DNA from: Kribbella italica
GTDB taxonomy: Bacteria; Actinomycetota; Actinomycetes; Propionibacteriales; Kribbellaceae
NCBI RefSeq assembly: GCF_014205135.1
Contig: NZ_JACHMY010000001.1
Coordinates: forward strand, 4,340,001-4,404,000
DNA length: 64,000 nt
Direction of reading: 5' to 3'
Shown here piece by piece: positions 40,997-49,258 of the stretch (its first letter is position 1; the number at the start of each line of letters is the position of its first letter). The translations under genes and the position numbers were made by a program. The notes beneath the pieces were generated by a model. That model worked only from the letters and a program-made list of their open reading frames with translations, was not told the origin of the DNA and did not search any database.

Positions 40997-42999
40997 CGGA
41001 ACACGCAGCAGGGATGGTGTCGCGGCGCACGGTGCTGGCCGGCGGAATCGTCGCCAGTACGGCGGCCGCCCTGACCACAACGCCGGCGCTCGCAGGCCCG
41101 TCCGCCACGACGGCGGCGCTCCCAAGCCCCTCTGCCGCACCGATCGATGGCTCCGCCCTTCCCCGGTTCGGCCCGGCCTGCTCGACGGCAGCGGTGGTCG
41201 CGATGGTCGTGCACGACGGGCGGGCGTACCTGATCACCCGCGGCATCGTGCCGCCGAAGCTGGTCGAGGTCGACCTCGCCACCCGCCGGGTCGTCCGCAC
41301 CACCGACCTCCCGGTCGGCGAAGGCGGCTGGGCGATGACGGTTGCCGCAGGCAAGATCTACGTCGGGCTGTACCCGGTCGCCGACGTCTACTGCTTCGAC
41401 CCGGCGACCGCCGCCCTGACCCGGGTCGGCAGCCTGGCCGGCGCGGGCGGGTTCGTCTGGGACCTGGTGACGGCTCCCGACGGCCAGGTCTTCGCGGTCA
41501 GCTATCCCAACGGCACGGTCTGGCAGATCGATCCGGCCACGCAGGCCCTGACGCGACTCGGCGCCCCGGTGACCGGAGCGCAGTACGGCCGGTACGTCGG
41601 CGCGGCCGGTTCGTCGGTGTACGCGGGCATCTACACGCCGTCCCAGCTGGTCGCCTACGACCGGACCGGCGGCGGATTCCGCGACCTCACACCGGACGCC
41701 GTCCGCGGGCAGACCTTCGGACCGTTCGCGGCCACGACCGACCGGCTCTTCGTGGGCAGCAGCGGCGCCTTGCTGAGCATGGATCTCGACGGCGGGAACG
41801 TTCGCGTGGTGCCGCTGCCGAACGGCCAGACCGGCATCGACGCGATCACGGTCGCCGCGGACGGTACGGCGTACGTGACCACGCGCGGCGCCGGGAGCGT
41901 GTGGTCCTGCGGTCCCGACGACGTGACGCTCACCGCGGTGGCGACGCCGGCGCCGGCCGACGAGCACCGCCGGCTGGTGCTCCTCGACGGCACGACGCTG
42001 CTCGGCGCGACCGGGTCGGGCGTGCTGTGGTGGCTCGACCTCGGCACCGGACAGTTCGAGCTGCTGGACCTGGTCGACGCCGGGTTCGTCCCGGCCGCCG
42101 ACAAGCCGCAGTCCATCGAGCTCGGGATGCCCCACCTGTACGTCGGCGGCCACTGGGTCGTCACCGAGCACTCGCTCACCCGGCGTACCAGCCGCCGGAT
42201 CCGCGTACCGGGCGAGGCCAAGACGCTGACCTGGCGAGACGGCCACCTCTACTCCGCGCTCTACCCGAGCACCGAGGTGGTCCGGATCGACCCACGGACC
42301 ACGGACGTGCACAGCTTCGGGTTCATCGGCCACCAGCAGCTCCGCCCCTGGCAGGCGGCGTACGACGAACGGAGCGGACTGCTCGCGATCGCCTCCGCGC
42401 CGGGGACCGGAAAGCTGGTCGGCGCGCTCACGTTGCTGGACGTCCGGACCGGCCGGATGGACGTCCACCCGAACCTGCTGCCGGACCAGAGCATCATGTC
42501 GGTCTCGATCGTCGACGGCATCGCCTACCTCGGCGGCGACGTGGTCGGCGGTGGCGGCATCACCCCGACCCGGACCTCGGCCGCGATCGGCGCGTTCGAC
42601 CTCCGGCGCCGCCGCCTGCTCTGGACCGCCGAACCGCTGGCCGGCGAACGGTCCATCCAGAGCGTCGCGGTCCACCGCGGCCTCCTGTACGGCGTACTGA
42701 AGCGCACCAGCGGCGGCTGGTTCACCTACAACCTGCGCACCGGCGAGGTGGTGCGCGCGACGGCCAACCTGTCCGGCTACGGCGAGATCTTCGTCCACGA
42801 GGACCGCGTGTACGTCGAGACGAACTTCGGCGGCAACCTCTACCAGCTCGGCCCCGGACTCGGCCAGGCCCGGCTGCTGGTGAACAAGCTCGGCGACGGC
42901 TGGTACACGGTCCCGCAGCTGAGTCCCGTGCGTGGCCGACCGACCCACCACGCGTGGGGCCTGGCCGATCGCGACCTGGTCCAGCTACCGCTGCGGTGA
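40993..42999 (+). CDS. Secreted beta-propeller protein B with a Tat-like signal
   Basis: 668 residues from the ATG at 40993, overlapping gene A by four bases. The N-terminus SRRTVLAGGIVASTAAALTTTPALAGP has a twin arginine and looks like a Tat signal, whereas gene A has none. Blades match those of A (YVGLYPVADVYCFDPATAALTRVG, AVSYPNGTVWQIDPATQALTRLG; both share GEAKTLTxxxxxxxxxLY and an IAYLGG stretch). Function is unknown. Tat export would suggest folding, or a cofactor, before secretion. Confidence 0.75.
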   Translation: MTEHAAGMVSRRTVLAGGIVASTAAALTTTPALAGPSATTAALPSPSAAPIDGSALPRFGPACSTAAVVAMVVHDGRAYLITRGIVPPKLVEVDLATRRVVRTTDLPVGEGGWAMTVAAGKIYVGLYPVADVYCFDPATAALTRVGSLAGAGGFVWDLVTAPDGQVFAVSYPNGTVWQIDPATQALTRLGAPVTGAQYGRYVGAAGSSVYAGIYTPSQLVAYDRTGGGFRDLTPDAVRGQTFGPFAATTDRLFVGSSGALLSMDLDGGNVRVVPLPNGQTGIDAITVAADGTAYVTTRGAGSVWSCGPDDVTLTAVATPAPADEHRRLVLLDGTTLLGATGSGVLWWLDLGTGQFELLDLVDAGFVPAADKPQSIELGMPHLYVGGHWVVTEHSLTRRTSRRIRVPGEAKTLTWRDGHLYSALYPSTEVVRIDPRTTDVHSFGFIGHQQLRPWQAAYDERSGLLAIASAPGTGKLVGALTLLDVRTGRMDVHPNLLPDQSIMSVSIVDGIAYLGGDVVGGGGITPTRTSAAIGAFDLRRRRLLWTAEPLAGERSIQSVAVHRGLLYGVLKRTSGGWFTYNLRTGEVVRATANLSGYGEIFVHEDRVYVETNFGGNLYQLGPGLGQARLLVNKLGDGWYTVPQLSPVRGRPTHHAWGLADRDLVQLPLR

Positions 43000-43058
43000 C
43001 CGGTGTGTGACGGTGCGGCACAATCGATGCATCGTCCGACGACCGAAGGCAGCACGTG

Positions 43059-43661
43059 ATGACGAACGCGGACCTCACCGCTTCAGCGACCGAGGCCAGT
43101 CCAGAGACCGGTGACCCCGCCACCGGCCTGAAGTGGCTGCTGGCCGTTGGCGGGGCGATCGGCTTCCTGGCGGCGTTCGTGCTGACGGTGGAGAAGTTCC
43201 ACCTGCTCACCGACCCGAACTACACGCCGAGCTGCAGCATCAACTCGGTGCTGTCGTGCGGCTCGGTGATGGTGACACCGCAGGCCTCCATCTTCGGCTT
43301 CCCGAACTCGCTGCTCGGCATCGGCGGCTTCGCGATCGTCACCACCCTCGGCGTCCTCCTGCTCAGCGGGGTGCGGTTCCCGCGCTGGATCTGGCTCGGT
43401 CTGCAGGTCGGCGTCAGCGCGGCCGCCGTCCTGATCCACTGGCTGGCCTACCAGAGCATCTACACGATCGGCGCGCTCTGCCCGTACTGCATGGTCGTGT
43501 GGGCGGTGACGATCCCGATGTTCTGGTACGTCACCCTGCACAACTTCCGCGACTCCCGCTGGGTCCGCTCACTCAGCGGCTACCACGCGGTCGTGATCGG
43601 GGCCTGGGCCCTGTTCGTCACCGGCATCATCCTGACCCGCTTCTGGCTCGGGAACGGCTGA
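43059..43661 (+). CDS. Vitamin K epoxide reductase-family membrane protein
   Basis: 200 residues from the ATG at 43059 (GTG at 43056 is equally possible). Five membrane segments; the outer-loop cysteine pair is in SCSINSVLSCGSVM, with PNSLLGIGGF after it, and the quinone-side CxxC is CPYC. These are the four cysteines of bacterial VKOR, which re-oxidises a DsbA-like partner with quinone and so drives disulphide formation in exported proteins. No fused thioredoxin domain is present. The last 93 bases overlap the 3' end of the convergent efflux gene. Confidence 0.92.
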   Translation: MTNADLTASATEASPETGDPATGLKWLLAVGGAIGFLAAFVLTVEKFHLLTDPNYTPSCSINSVLSCGSVMVTPQASIFGFPNSLLGIGGFAIVTTLGVLLLSGVRFPRWIWLGLQVGVSAAAVLIHWLAYQSIYTIGALCPYCMVVWAVTIPMFWYVTLHNFRDSRWVRSLSGYHAVVIGAWALFVTGIILTRFWLGNG

Positions 43662-45125
43662 CCGGCGCGGCAGGACGAACAGCGCGACCAACGCACCGGC
43701 GGCCGCGCCGACCAGACCGGCCGTCATCGCGATCGACATCGCGTCGGTGAACGCCTCGCGGGCCACCTGGACGAACTCCGGACCCAGGGCCAGGGTGTCG
43801 GCGATGGAGTCGCGGGCAGGCACCGAGTCCGGCAGAGCCGCCGAGTACGCCGCCGCCAGCACACTGCCCAGTACGGCGACCGACAGCGCGGCGCCGGTCT
43901 GCTGAACGGTGTCGTTCATCGCTGAGCCGACCCCGCGGTGCTCGGCGGGGACGGCCTGCATCAGCAGCGTGTACGCCGCCGGGCCGGCCAGGCCGCCGCC
44001 GATGCCCATCACCATCAGGCCGGCGATCAGCACCCCGTACCCGGTGTCCATCGTGACCTGGGTCAGGATCCCGAAGCCGGCGGCGATGACGACCAGGCCG
44101 GTCGCGATCAGCGTGCGGTCGGCGAACTTCTTGCCCAGCGTCGCACCGACCCCGTTGAAGAGCATCGCGGACACGGCGTACGGAATGAGGGCGAGGCCGG
44201 CCTTGAGCGGGCTGTAGGCCAGCACGAACTGCAGGTACTGCGTCAGCGCGAGCAGCAGCCCGCCCGCGGTGAACGACAGCAGCACGATCGACAGGCTGGT
44301 CCCGCTGAAGTTGCGGTCCTTGAAGAGCTGCAGCGGGACCATCGGGTGCGGCGTACGGCGTTCCCACAGGGCGAAAGCGACCAGTCCGAGCACGCCGATC
44401 GCGAGGCCGCCGAGCACCCGGCCCGAGCCGAGACCGTCGGCGGGGATCGAGATGATCGCCCAGACCACCGCGGACATTCCGACGACCGACAGCAACGCGC
44501 CCACTGGATCGACAGCCCGCGCGGGTCCCTTCGACTCCGGGATCAGCACGAGCGTCCCGATGATCGCCAGCACCGCGATCGGCACGTTGATCAGGAAGAT
44601 CGAGCCCCACCAGAAGTGCTCGAGCAGGACGCCGCCGATGGTCGGACCGCCGACCACCCCGACCATCGCGACGGTGGACCAGGCGGCCATCGCCTTGCGC
44701 TGCTCCTCCGGCGGGAAGACGGTGAACAGCAACGACAGCGTGCTCGGCATCAGCAGCGAGCCGCCGACGCCCATCAGCCCGCGGCAGGCGATCAGTTGCC
44801 ACGGGTTCGTGGCCAGGGTCGCCAGCAGGGACGCCAGGCCGAACACGACCAGCCCGACGACCAGCATCCGGCGCCGGCCGTACCGGTCGGACAGGCTTCC
44901 GGCGGTCAGCAGCAGACCGGCGAACGCCAGGATGTAGGCGTCGATGATCCACTGCACGTCGGCCGGGGTGGCGGACAGGTCGCGCATCAGCGACGGGATG
45001 GCCAGGTTGAGGACGGTGTTGTCGACCACCAGCACCATCACGCTCAGACACAGAATCAGCAGGATCCACCAGCGCCGGGGATGCCCCGTCTGGCTCGACT
45101 CGAACGATGTACTAGTCACTCGCAC
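43569..45125 (-). CDS. DHA2-family (EmrB/QacA-type) drug efflux transporter
   Basis: 518 residues from a GTG at 45125 (GTG 45119 is also in frame). Fourteen membrane segments expected; the family motifs are LAIPSLMRDLSATPADVQWIIDAYILAF, DRYGRRRMLVVG and the motif C-like GGPTIGGVLLEHFWWGSIFLINVP. It should export hydrophobic compounds using the proton gradient. The charged C-terminal tail is encoded antisense to the end of the VKOR gene. The TetR gene on the other side is divergent, and a palindromic operator covers this gene's start codon, so it is almost surely TetR-controlled. Confidence 0.93.
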   Translation of the reverse strand: MRVTSTSFESSQTGHPRRWWILLILCLSVMVLVVDNTVLNLAIPSLMRDLSATPADVQWIIDAYILAFAGLLLTAGSLSDRYGRRRMLVVGLVVFGLASLLATLATNPWQLIACRGLMGVGGSLLMPSTLSLLFTVFPPEEQRKAMAAWSTVAMVGVVGGPTIGGVLLEHFWWGSIFLINVPIAVLAIIGTLVLIPESKGPARAVDPVGALLSVVGMSAVVWAIISIPADGLGSGRVLGGLAIGVLGLVAFALWERRTPHPMVPLQLFKDRNFSGTSLSIVLLSFTAGGLLLALTQYLQFVLAYSPLKAGLALIPYAVSAMLFNGVGATLGKKFADRTLIATGLVVIAAGFGILTQVTMDTGYGVLIAGLMVMGIGGGLAGPAAYTLLMQAVPAEHRGVGSAMNDTVQQTGAALSVAVLGSVLAAAYSAALPDSVPARDSIADTLALGPEFVQVAREAFTDAMSIAMTAGLVGAAAGALVALFVLPRRSAVPEPEAGQDDAGDEQGPGPDHDRVVAAE

Positions 45126-45156
45126 ACTGTACGACTAACTGGAACAGTGTGCGAGT
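45118..45156. promoter_or_regulatory. TetR operator: perfect 13-bp inverted repeat
   Basis: ACTCGCACACTGT (45118-45130) and ACAGTGTGCGAGT (45144-45156) are perfect inverted copies separated by 13 bases. The left arm overlaps the start codon of the efflux pump and the right arm lies between the boxes of the tetR promoter, so one site could silence both genes. Confidence 0.8.
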
Positions 45157-45167
45157 CGGATTAGAAT
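45139..45167 (+). promoter_or_regulatory. tetR promoter, predicted leaderless
   Basis: CTGGAA (45139-45144) and TAGAAT (45162-45167) are 17 bases apart; the -10 differs from TATAAT by one base. The ATG at 45174 is six bases after the -10, so the mRNA should start at or next to the codon. No Shine-Dalgarno sequence is present. Confidence 0.55.
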
Positions 45168-45173
45168 GAGCCC

Positions 45174-45875
45174 ATGGAATCGATCTGGACCCGGCAGCGG
45201 ACCGCCTCCCCGGCCCGGGAGACACTGAGCCGCGACCAGATCGTGAAAGCGACGATGGAACTGCTCGACGCCGAAGGTCTGGCCGGGCTGAGCATGCGCA
45301 AGCTGGCTGCCCGCCTCGACTCCGGCGCGACCAGCCTGTACTGGCACGTGCAGACCAAGGACGACCTGATCGATCTGGTGATCGACCAGGTGTACGGCGA
45401 GGTCGACGTTCCCGACGCCGAACTGGCCGGCTGGCGGGGCGGCGCACTGCTGCTGGCGCACAGCCTGCGGGCTGTCATCCTGCGGCACGGTTGGCTGCCC
45501 GAGGTGATCTACATCCGCCCGAGCATCGGGCCGAACGCGGTGGTGATGGGGTCACGCGGTCTGGCCCTGTTCACCGCCGCCGGGTTCACCGGCCGCGACA
45601 TCGACTACGCGATGAACGCCGTCCTGTCGTTCGTCTTCGGCAACGTGAGCCCGCACGCCACCTGGCAGGCGACGGTACGACGGTCGGGCTACTCGGTCGA
45701 GGAGCTGAACCGCGAGATCCTCGCCGAGGTCGCCCAGCTCCCCGCGATGGACCCGATGATGCACGAGTCGGTCCAGCGGCGCCGGGTGGTCGACATGGAC
45801 CAACTCCTGAACGAGTCCTTCTCCTACGGCCTCGACAGCCTCCTGGACGGCCTGGAGAAACGCCTCAGCACCTAG
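45174..45875 (+). CDS. TetR-family regulator of the efflux pump (TetR_C type)
   Basis: 233 residues. The HTH is near residues 20-66 (LSRDQIVKATMELLDAEGLAGLSMRKLAARLDSGATSLYWHVQTKDDL), and the rest matches the tetracycline-repressor-like C-terminal domain. It is divergent from the DHA2 pump and separated by 48 bases holding the operator, so autoregulated repression relieved by the pump's substrate is expected. Its TAG stop is interlocked with the stop of the convergent PHP gene in CTAG (45872-45875). Confidence 0.92.
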   Translation: MESIWTRQRTASPARETLSRDQIVKATMELLDAEGLAGLSMRKLAARLDSGATSLYWHVQTKDDLIDLVIDQVYGEVDVPDAELAGWRGGALLLAHSLRAVILRHGWLPEVIYIRPSIGPNAVVMGSRGLALFTAAGFTGRDIDYAMNAVLSFVFGNVSPHATWQATVRRSGYSVEELNREILAEVAQLPAMDPMMHESVQRRRVVDMDQLLNESFSYGLDSLLDGLEKRLST

Positions 45876-46996
45876 CGGTGGATCGGGTTGGTCCACGCCC
45901 GGCCGCCGGTGGCGTCCTGGACGGTGATCCGGCAGTGGGTGCCGCGGAACAAGGCCAGCGGGAGCGCGCCCTCGGTCAGTCCGATGCCTTCGAGAACCTC
46001 CGCGCCGGGGTGACCGCCGCTCAGCAGAATCTTCGTCGCGGGTGAGCAGCGGACGACGACCAGCTCGTCCTCGACGCGTACGTCGTACAGCTCGGGGCCG
46101 GTGCTGGAGTAGTAGTGGCCGGCTTTCAGGGCAGATAGGAGGTCTGTTGGGTCGAGGGACTCGGCGCGGACGTGGACCCACGCCTGGCACGGCGGCGGGT
46201 CCTGAGGTTGGAGGTGAGCATCGTCGGCGGCGTACGTCGTCGGCCGGTGGCCGCGATTGAGCAGTACGTCGGTGAGGTGCCAGCTGTCGCCGCGGTTCTC
46301 GCGGTCGGCCAGGGCGTTGTAGACCTCGACCGCGTGGGCCGCGTCGAGGCTGGTCGCGTCGACGGCGGTGAGCAACGACGCCGACGGGTGGGCCATGCCG
46401 ATGAAGGCGCCGGCCGCTCGCGCTCGGCGGGCGAGCTCGGGGCCGGTCTCGCCCTCGGTCGGCGGCGCGAAGTCGAGCGGCAGACCCGCCGCGATGATGT
46501 GCCACTGCTGGCCGGCCTCCGTCGCCGGCGCGTGCAGCTCGGCGCCGATCAGCGTGGTGAAGGTGTCCGAGCGGAGGTCGCGGGTGTCCGTCACCGGGTA
46601 GTCGTGCTCCGGGCGGAAGTGGTCGGTGATCGCGAGGAAGTCGTAGCCGGCGTTGCGGTAGACCTGCGCGGTGTCGGCCGGTGAGAGTGCGCCGTCGGAG
46701 AGGTTCGAGTGGGTGTGCAGGTTGCCGCGCCAGAACCGGCCAGGCCGGCCGAACGGAAGGCCCCAGCCGGTCGCCGCAGCTTCGCCGGACAGGTCCGGGG
46801 TGGGCACCGCGCTGGGCAGGTCCGGGGCCGGCGCCGCGCTGGGCAGGTCCAGGGCCGGCGCTTCGCCGGGCAGGTCCGAGGCCGGCGCTTCGCCGGACAG
46901 GACCGAGGCCGGCGCCTCGCCAGGCAGGTCCGAGGTGGATGTCGCGCTGGGCAAGCCCAGGGCCGTTGCCGCGGCCTCGCCGGGCGGGGTGCTCAC
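45872..46996 (-). CDS. PHP-domain metal-dependent phosphoesterase with a repeat-coded N-terminus
   Basis: 374 residues from GTG 46996, which overlaps the SpoU-methyltransferase stop in GTGA. The PHP metal ligands are in GNLHTHSNLSDG, AITDHF and MAHPSA. Residues 1-70 or so are a Pro/Ala/Glu-rich linker of nine-residue repeats (GEAPASDLP and variants) unlike the rest. PHP proteins hydrolyse phosphoesters, but the substrate here is unknown. The position after infC-rpmI-rplT-spoU suggests the operon tail. A later start inside the repeats cannot be excluded; the GTGA coupling favours this one. Confidence 0.8.
   Translation of the reverse strand: MSTPPGEAAATALGLPSATSTSDLPGEAPASVLSGEAPASDLPGEAPALDLPSAAPAPDLPSAVPTPDLSGEAAATGWGLPFGRPGRFWRGNLHTHSNLSDGALSPADTAQVYRNAGYDFLAITDHFRPEHDYPVTDTRDLRSDTFTTLIGAELHAPATEAGQQWHIIAAGLPLDFAPPTEGETGPELARRARAAGAFIGMAHPSASLLTAVDATSLDAAHAVEVYNALADRENRGDSWHLTDVLLNRGHRPTTYAADDAHLQPQDPPPCQAWVHVRAESLDPTDLLSALKAGHYYSSTGPELYDVRVEDELVVVRCSPATKILLSGGHPGAEVLEGIGLTEGALPLALFRGTHCRITVQDATGGRAWTNPIHR
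46777..46985. repeat. 27-bp in-frame minisatellite in the PHP gene
   Basis: About seven degenerate copies of a 27-bp unit, typified by GCAGGTCCGAGGCCGGCGCT plus TCGCCGG on the plus strand, run through this stretch. Because 27 is a multiple of three, each copy adds nine residues (GEAPASDLP, GEAPASVLS, GEAPALDLP, SAAPAPDLP, SAVPTPDLS) without breaking the frame. Confidence 0.8.
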
Positions 46997-47805
46997 CGGC
47001 GCTGGGCGCGGGCTGAGGCGTACAGGCAGACAGCCGCCGCGGTGGCGAGGTTGAGGCTTTCGGCGCGGCCGTAGATCGGGACCTTCACCGAGCGGTCGAC
47101 GATTGCGTCGTACCCGTCGGGCAGGCCGTGGGCCTCGTTGCCGAATAGCCAGACAGTCGGCTTGGCGAGTGTGCCGTCGTCGATGCACTCGTCGAGGTCG
47201 ACGCTGCCGTAGCCGTCCGCGGCGAGAACCTGGATGCCCTGGTCCCGCCACGCCTTCGCGGCCGCGGGGACGTCCACGTCGAGCGAGATCGGCAGGTGGA
47301 ACAGGCTGCCGACGCTGGCCCGGACGGCCTTCGGGTTGTGCGGGTCGACGGACTCCGCGGACAGTACGACGGCGTCCGCGCCGGCCGCGTCGGCGGTCCG
47401 GATCAGGGTGCCGACGTTGCCCGGGTCGCGGACCTGGACCCCGACGGCCACCAGCGACGCCGTACGACGGACCGCCTCGTCGAGGGAGACGTCGACGAGT
47501 GAGCAGACCGCGACCACGCCCTGGGACGTGACGGTCTCGCTGAGCGCTTCGACTCCCGCCCGGTTCACCTCGAACCAGGGCACGTCGGCGACCGTCGCCA
47601 GGTCCCGCAGGTCGCGGTGCCGGGTGGCGACGTCCGGCTCGGCGTACACCTCGACGACCCGCTCGCGATGCTCGAGCGCTTCCCGGACGGCCTGGGGGCC
47701 TTCGACCAGGAAGCGGCCGGTCTTGCGGCGGAACGCGCGAGTGGCGAGCCTACGGGCCTGCTTGATCCGCACGGATTGCGCGGTCAGCAGACCAGGGCTC
47801 GCCAC
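46993..47805 (-). CDS. TrmH/SpoU-family RNA 2'-O-methyltransferase
   Basis: 270 residues from GTG 47805, 29 bases after the rplT stop; an earlier CTG or ATC codon is possible but less likely. An N-terminal L30e-like substrate-binding domain (about 20-95) is followed by the SPOUT methyltransferase fold with its knot motifs (VQVRDPGNVGTLIRTADAAGA, VWLFGNEAHGLP, IPIYGRAESLNLATAAAVCLY-like end). It methylates a ribose in 23S rRNA or tRNA using SAM. Its place after rplT is common in actinobacteria. Confidence 0.92.
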   Translation of the reverse strand: MASPGLLTAQSVRIKQARRLATRAFRRKTGRFLVEGPQAVREALEHRERVVEVYAEPDVATRHRDLRDLATVADVPWFEVNRAGVEALSETVTSQGVVAVCSLVDVSLDEAVRRTASLVAVGVQVRDPGNVGTLIRTADAAGADAVVLSAESVDPHNPKAVRASVGSLFHLPISLDVDVPAAAKAWRDQGIQVLAADGYGSVDLDECIDDGTLAKPTVWLFGNEAHGLPDGYDAIVDRSVKVPIYGRAESLNLATAAAVCLYASARAQRR

Positions 47806-47834
47806 TCGAGTGCTGTTACTGGGTGCGGTGATGC

Positions 47835-48221
47835 TCAGGCCGCGGTCGACGGCGCGTTGACGTCCGCCGGCAGAGCGGCCTTGGCCACGACGACCAGCGC
47901 GCTGAACGCGGCCGGGTCGTTGACGGCGAGGTCGGCCAGGATCTTGCGGTCGACCTCGACCTCGGCCAGGCGGAGACCCTGGATGAACCGGTTGTAGGTC
48001 AGGCCCTCCGCGCGGGTCGCCGCGTTGATCCGCTGGATCCACAGCTTGCGGAAGTCGCCCTTGCGCGCCTTGCGGTCACGGTAGGCGTAGACGAGCGAGT
48101 GGGTGACCTGCTCCTTGGCCTTGCGGTACAGGCGCGAGCGCTGGCCGCGGTAACCGCTGGCCTGCTCGAGTACGACCCGGCGCTTCTTGTGGGCGTTGAC
48201 TGCCCGCTTCACGCGTGCCAT
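47835..48221 (-). CDS. rplT: 50S ribosomal protein L20
   Basis: 128 residues, standard length. [38 protein letters not shown] is the L20 signature. It binds 23S rRNA early in 50S assembly and, in several bacteria, represses this operon by binding its mRNA. The ribosome site GGAG lies upstream of the ATG. Third gene of infC-rpmI-rplT. Confidence 0.98.
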   Translation of the reverse strand: MARVKRAVNAHKKRRVVLEQASGYRGQRSRLYRKAKEQVTHSLVYAYRDRKARKGDFRKLWIQRINAATRAEGLTYNRFIQGLRLAEVEVDRKILADLAVNDPAAFSALVVVAKAALPADVNAPSTAA

Positions 48222-48300
48222 GAGGTGTTACTCCTTGTACTTCTGCGCCGGCGGGGCTGGACCCACGCGGCGGGGATGTCCGGGGAAAAGGGGGCGAGGC

Positions 48301-48495
48301 TCAGATACCGAGGAGCTTCTTGGCCTTCTTGACGTACGACGGTGCGACCTCGACGGTGCCGGACAGGCGACGCTTGCGCTTGGACGACTTCGCCTCGGCG
48401 AGGTGGCGGACACCGGTCTGCTCACGGCGGAGCTTGCCCGAGCCCGTGACCCGGACACGCTTCTTCATCCCCGAGTGGGTCTTCATCTTCGGCAT
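48301..48495 (-). CDS. rpmI: 50S ribosomal protein L35
   Basis: 64 residues. PKMKTHSGMKKRVRVTGSGKLRREQTGVRHL is typical, and the end is strongly basic. It lies 73 bases after infC and 79 bases before rplT, the conserved order for this translation operon. Confidence 0.98.
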   Translation of the reverse strand: MPKMKTHSGMKKRVRVTGSGKLRREQTGVRHLAEAKSSKRKRRLSGTVEVAPSYVKKAKKLLGI

Positions 48496-48568
48496 GGCTG
48501 TGTTCTCTCGTTTCTTTCGTCGACTCGATCCGGTGGTCCGGCTCCGGCCTCGCGGCCGGAGCGACGGA

Positions 48569-49258
48569 TCACTCCGGGTCGAGGTTGTCGGCCGGACCCT
48601 TCGGCTTCTTGGTGGCGCCGGCTGCTTTCTCGGCCTCGAACTGCTTGAGCTGCGCGGCCCGCTCGAGGCGCTCGGCCTCTTGCTCGGCCTCGTGCTCGGC
48701 CAGCTTCTTGGCCTTCTCGGCTTCCACGTCCACGCGCGCCTCGGACTTCTTCTTGTGCGGTCCGAGCACCATGATCATGTTCCGGCCGTCCTGACGCGGC
48801 GAGGACTCGACGAAGCCGAGCTCGGTGACGTCTTCGGCCAGCCGCTGCAGCAGCCGGAACCCCAGCTCGGGGCGGGACTGCTCGCGACCACGGAACATGA
48901 TCGTGATCTTCACCTTGTCACCGGCACGGAGGAAGCGGACGACGTGACCCTTCTTGGTCTCGTAGTCGTGCGGGTCGATCTTCGGCCGCAGCTTCATCTC
49001 TTTGATGACGGTGTTGGTCTGGTTCCGGCGGGACTCGCGCGCCTTCTGCGCGGTCTCGTACTTGTACTTGCCGAAATCCATCAGCTTGCAGACCGGCGGG
49101 CGGGCCGTGGCCGCAACCTCGACCAGGTCGAGATCGGCTTCCTGTGCCAACCGAAGAGCGTCTTCGATCCGGACGATGCCTACCTGCTCACCGTTCGGTC
49201 CGACCAGACGCACCTCGGGAACGCGGATGCGCTCGTTGACGCGCAGTTCAATGGTGAT
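48569..49258 (-). CDS. infC: Translation initiation factor IF-3 with a rare start codon
   Basis: 229 residues if started at ATC 49258. [25 protein letters not shown] and the C-domain [24 protein letters not shown] are standard; a charged tail of about 45 residues ([15 protein letters not shown]) is an actinobacterial-type extension. AGGAGG (49268-49263) sits just before ATC (4-base gap) and ATT (49252, 10-base gap). The only ordinary start, GTG 49291, lies upstream of this ribosome site, so it would be translated through it. IF-3 rejects non-canonical starts, so an ATC/ATT codon would let the protein limit its own synthesis, as known for infC of E. coli (AUU). Confidence 0.9.
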   Translation of the reverse strand: MTIELRVNERIRVPEVRLVGPNGEQVGIVRIEDALRLAQEADLDLVEVAATARPPVCKLMDFGKYKYETAQKARESRRNQTNTVIKEMKLRPKIDPHDYETKKGHVVRFLRAGDKVKITIMFRGREQSRPELGFRLLQRLAEDVTELGFVESSPRQDGRNMIMVLGPHKKKSEARVDVEAEKAKKLAEHEAEQEAERLERAAQLKQFEAEKAAGATKKPKGPADNLDPE

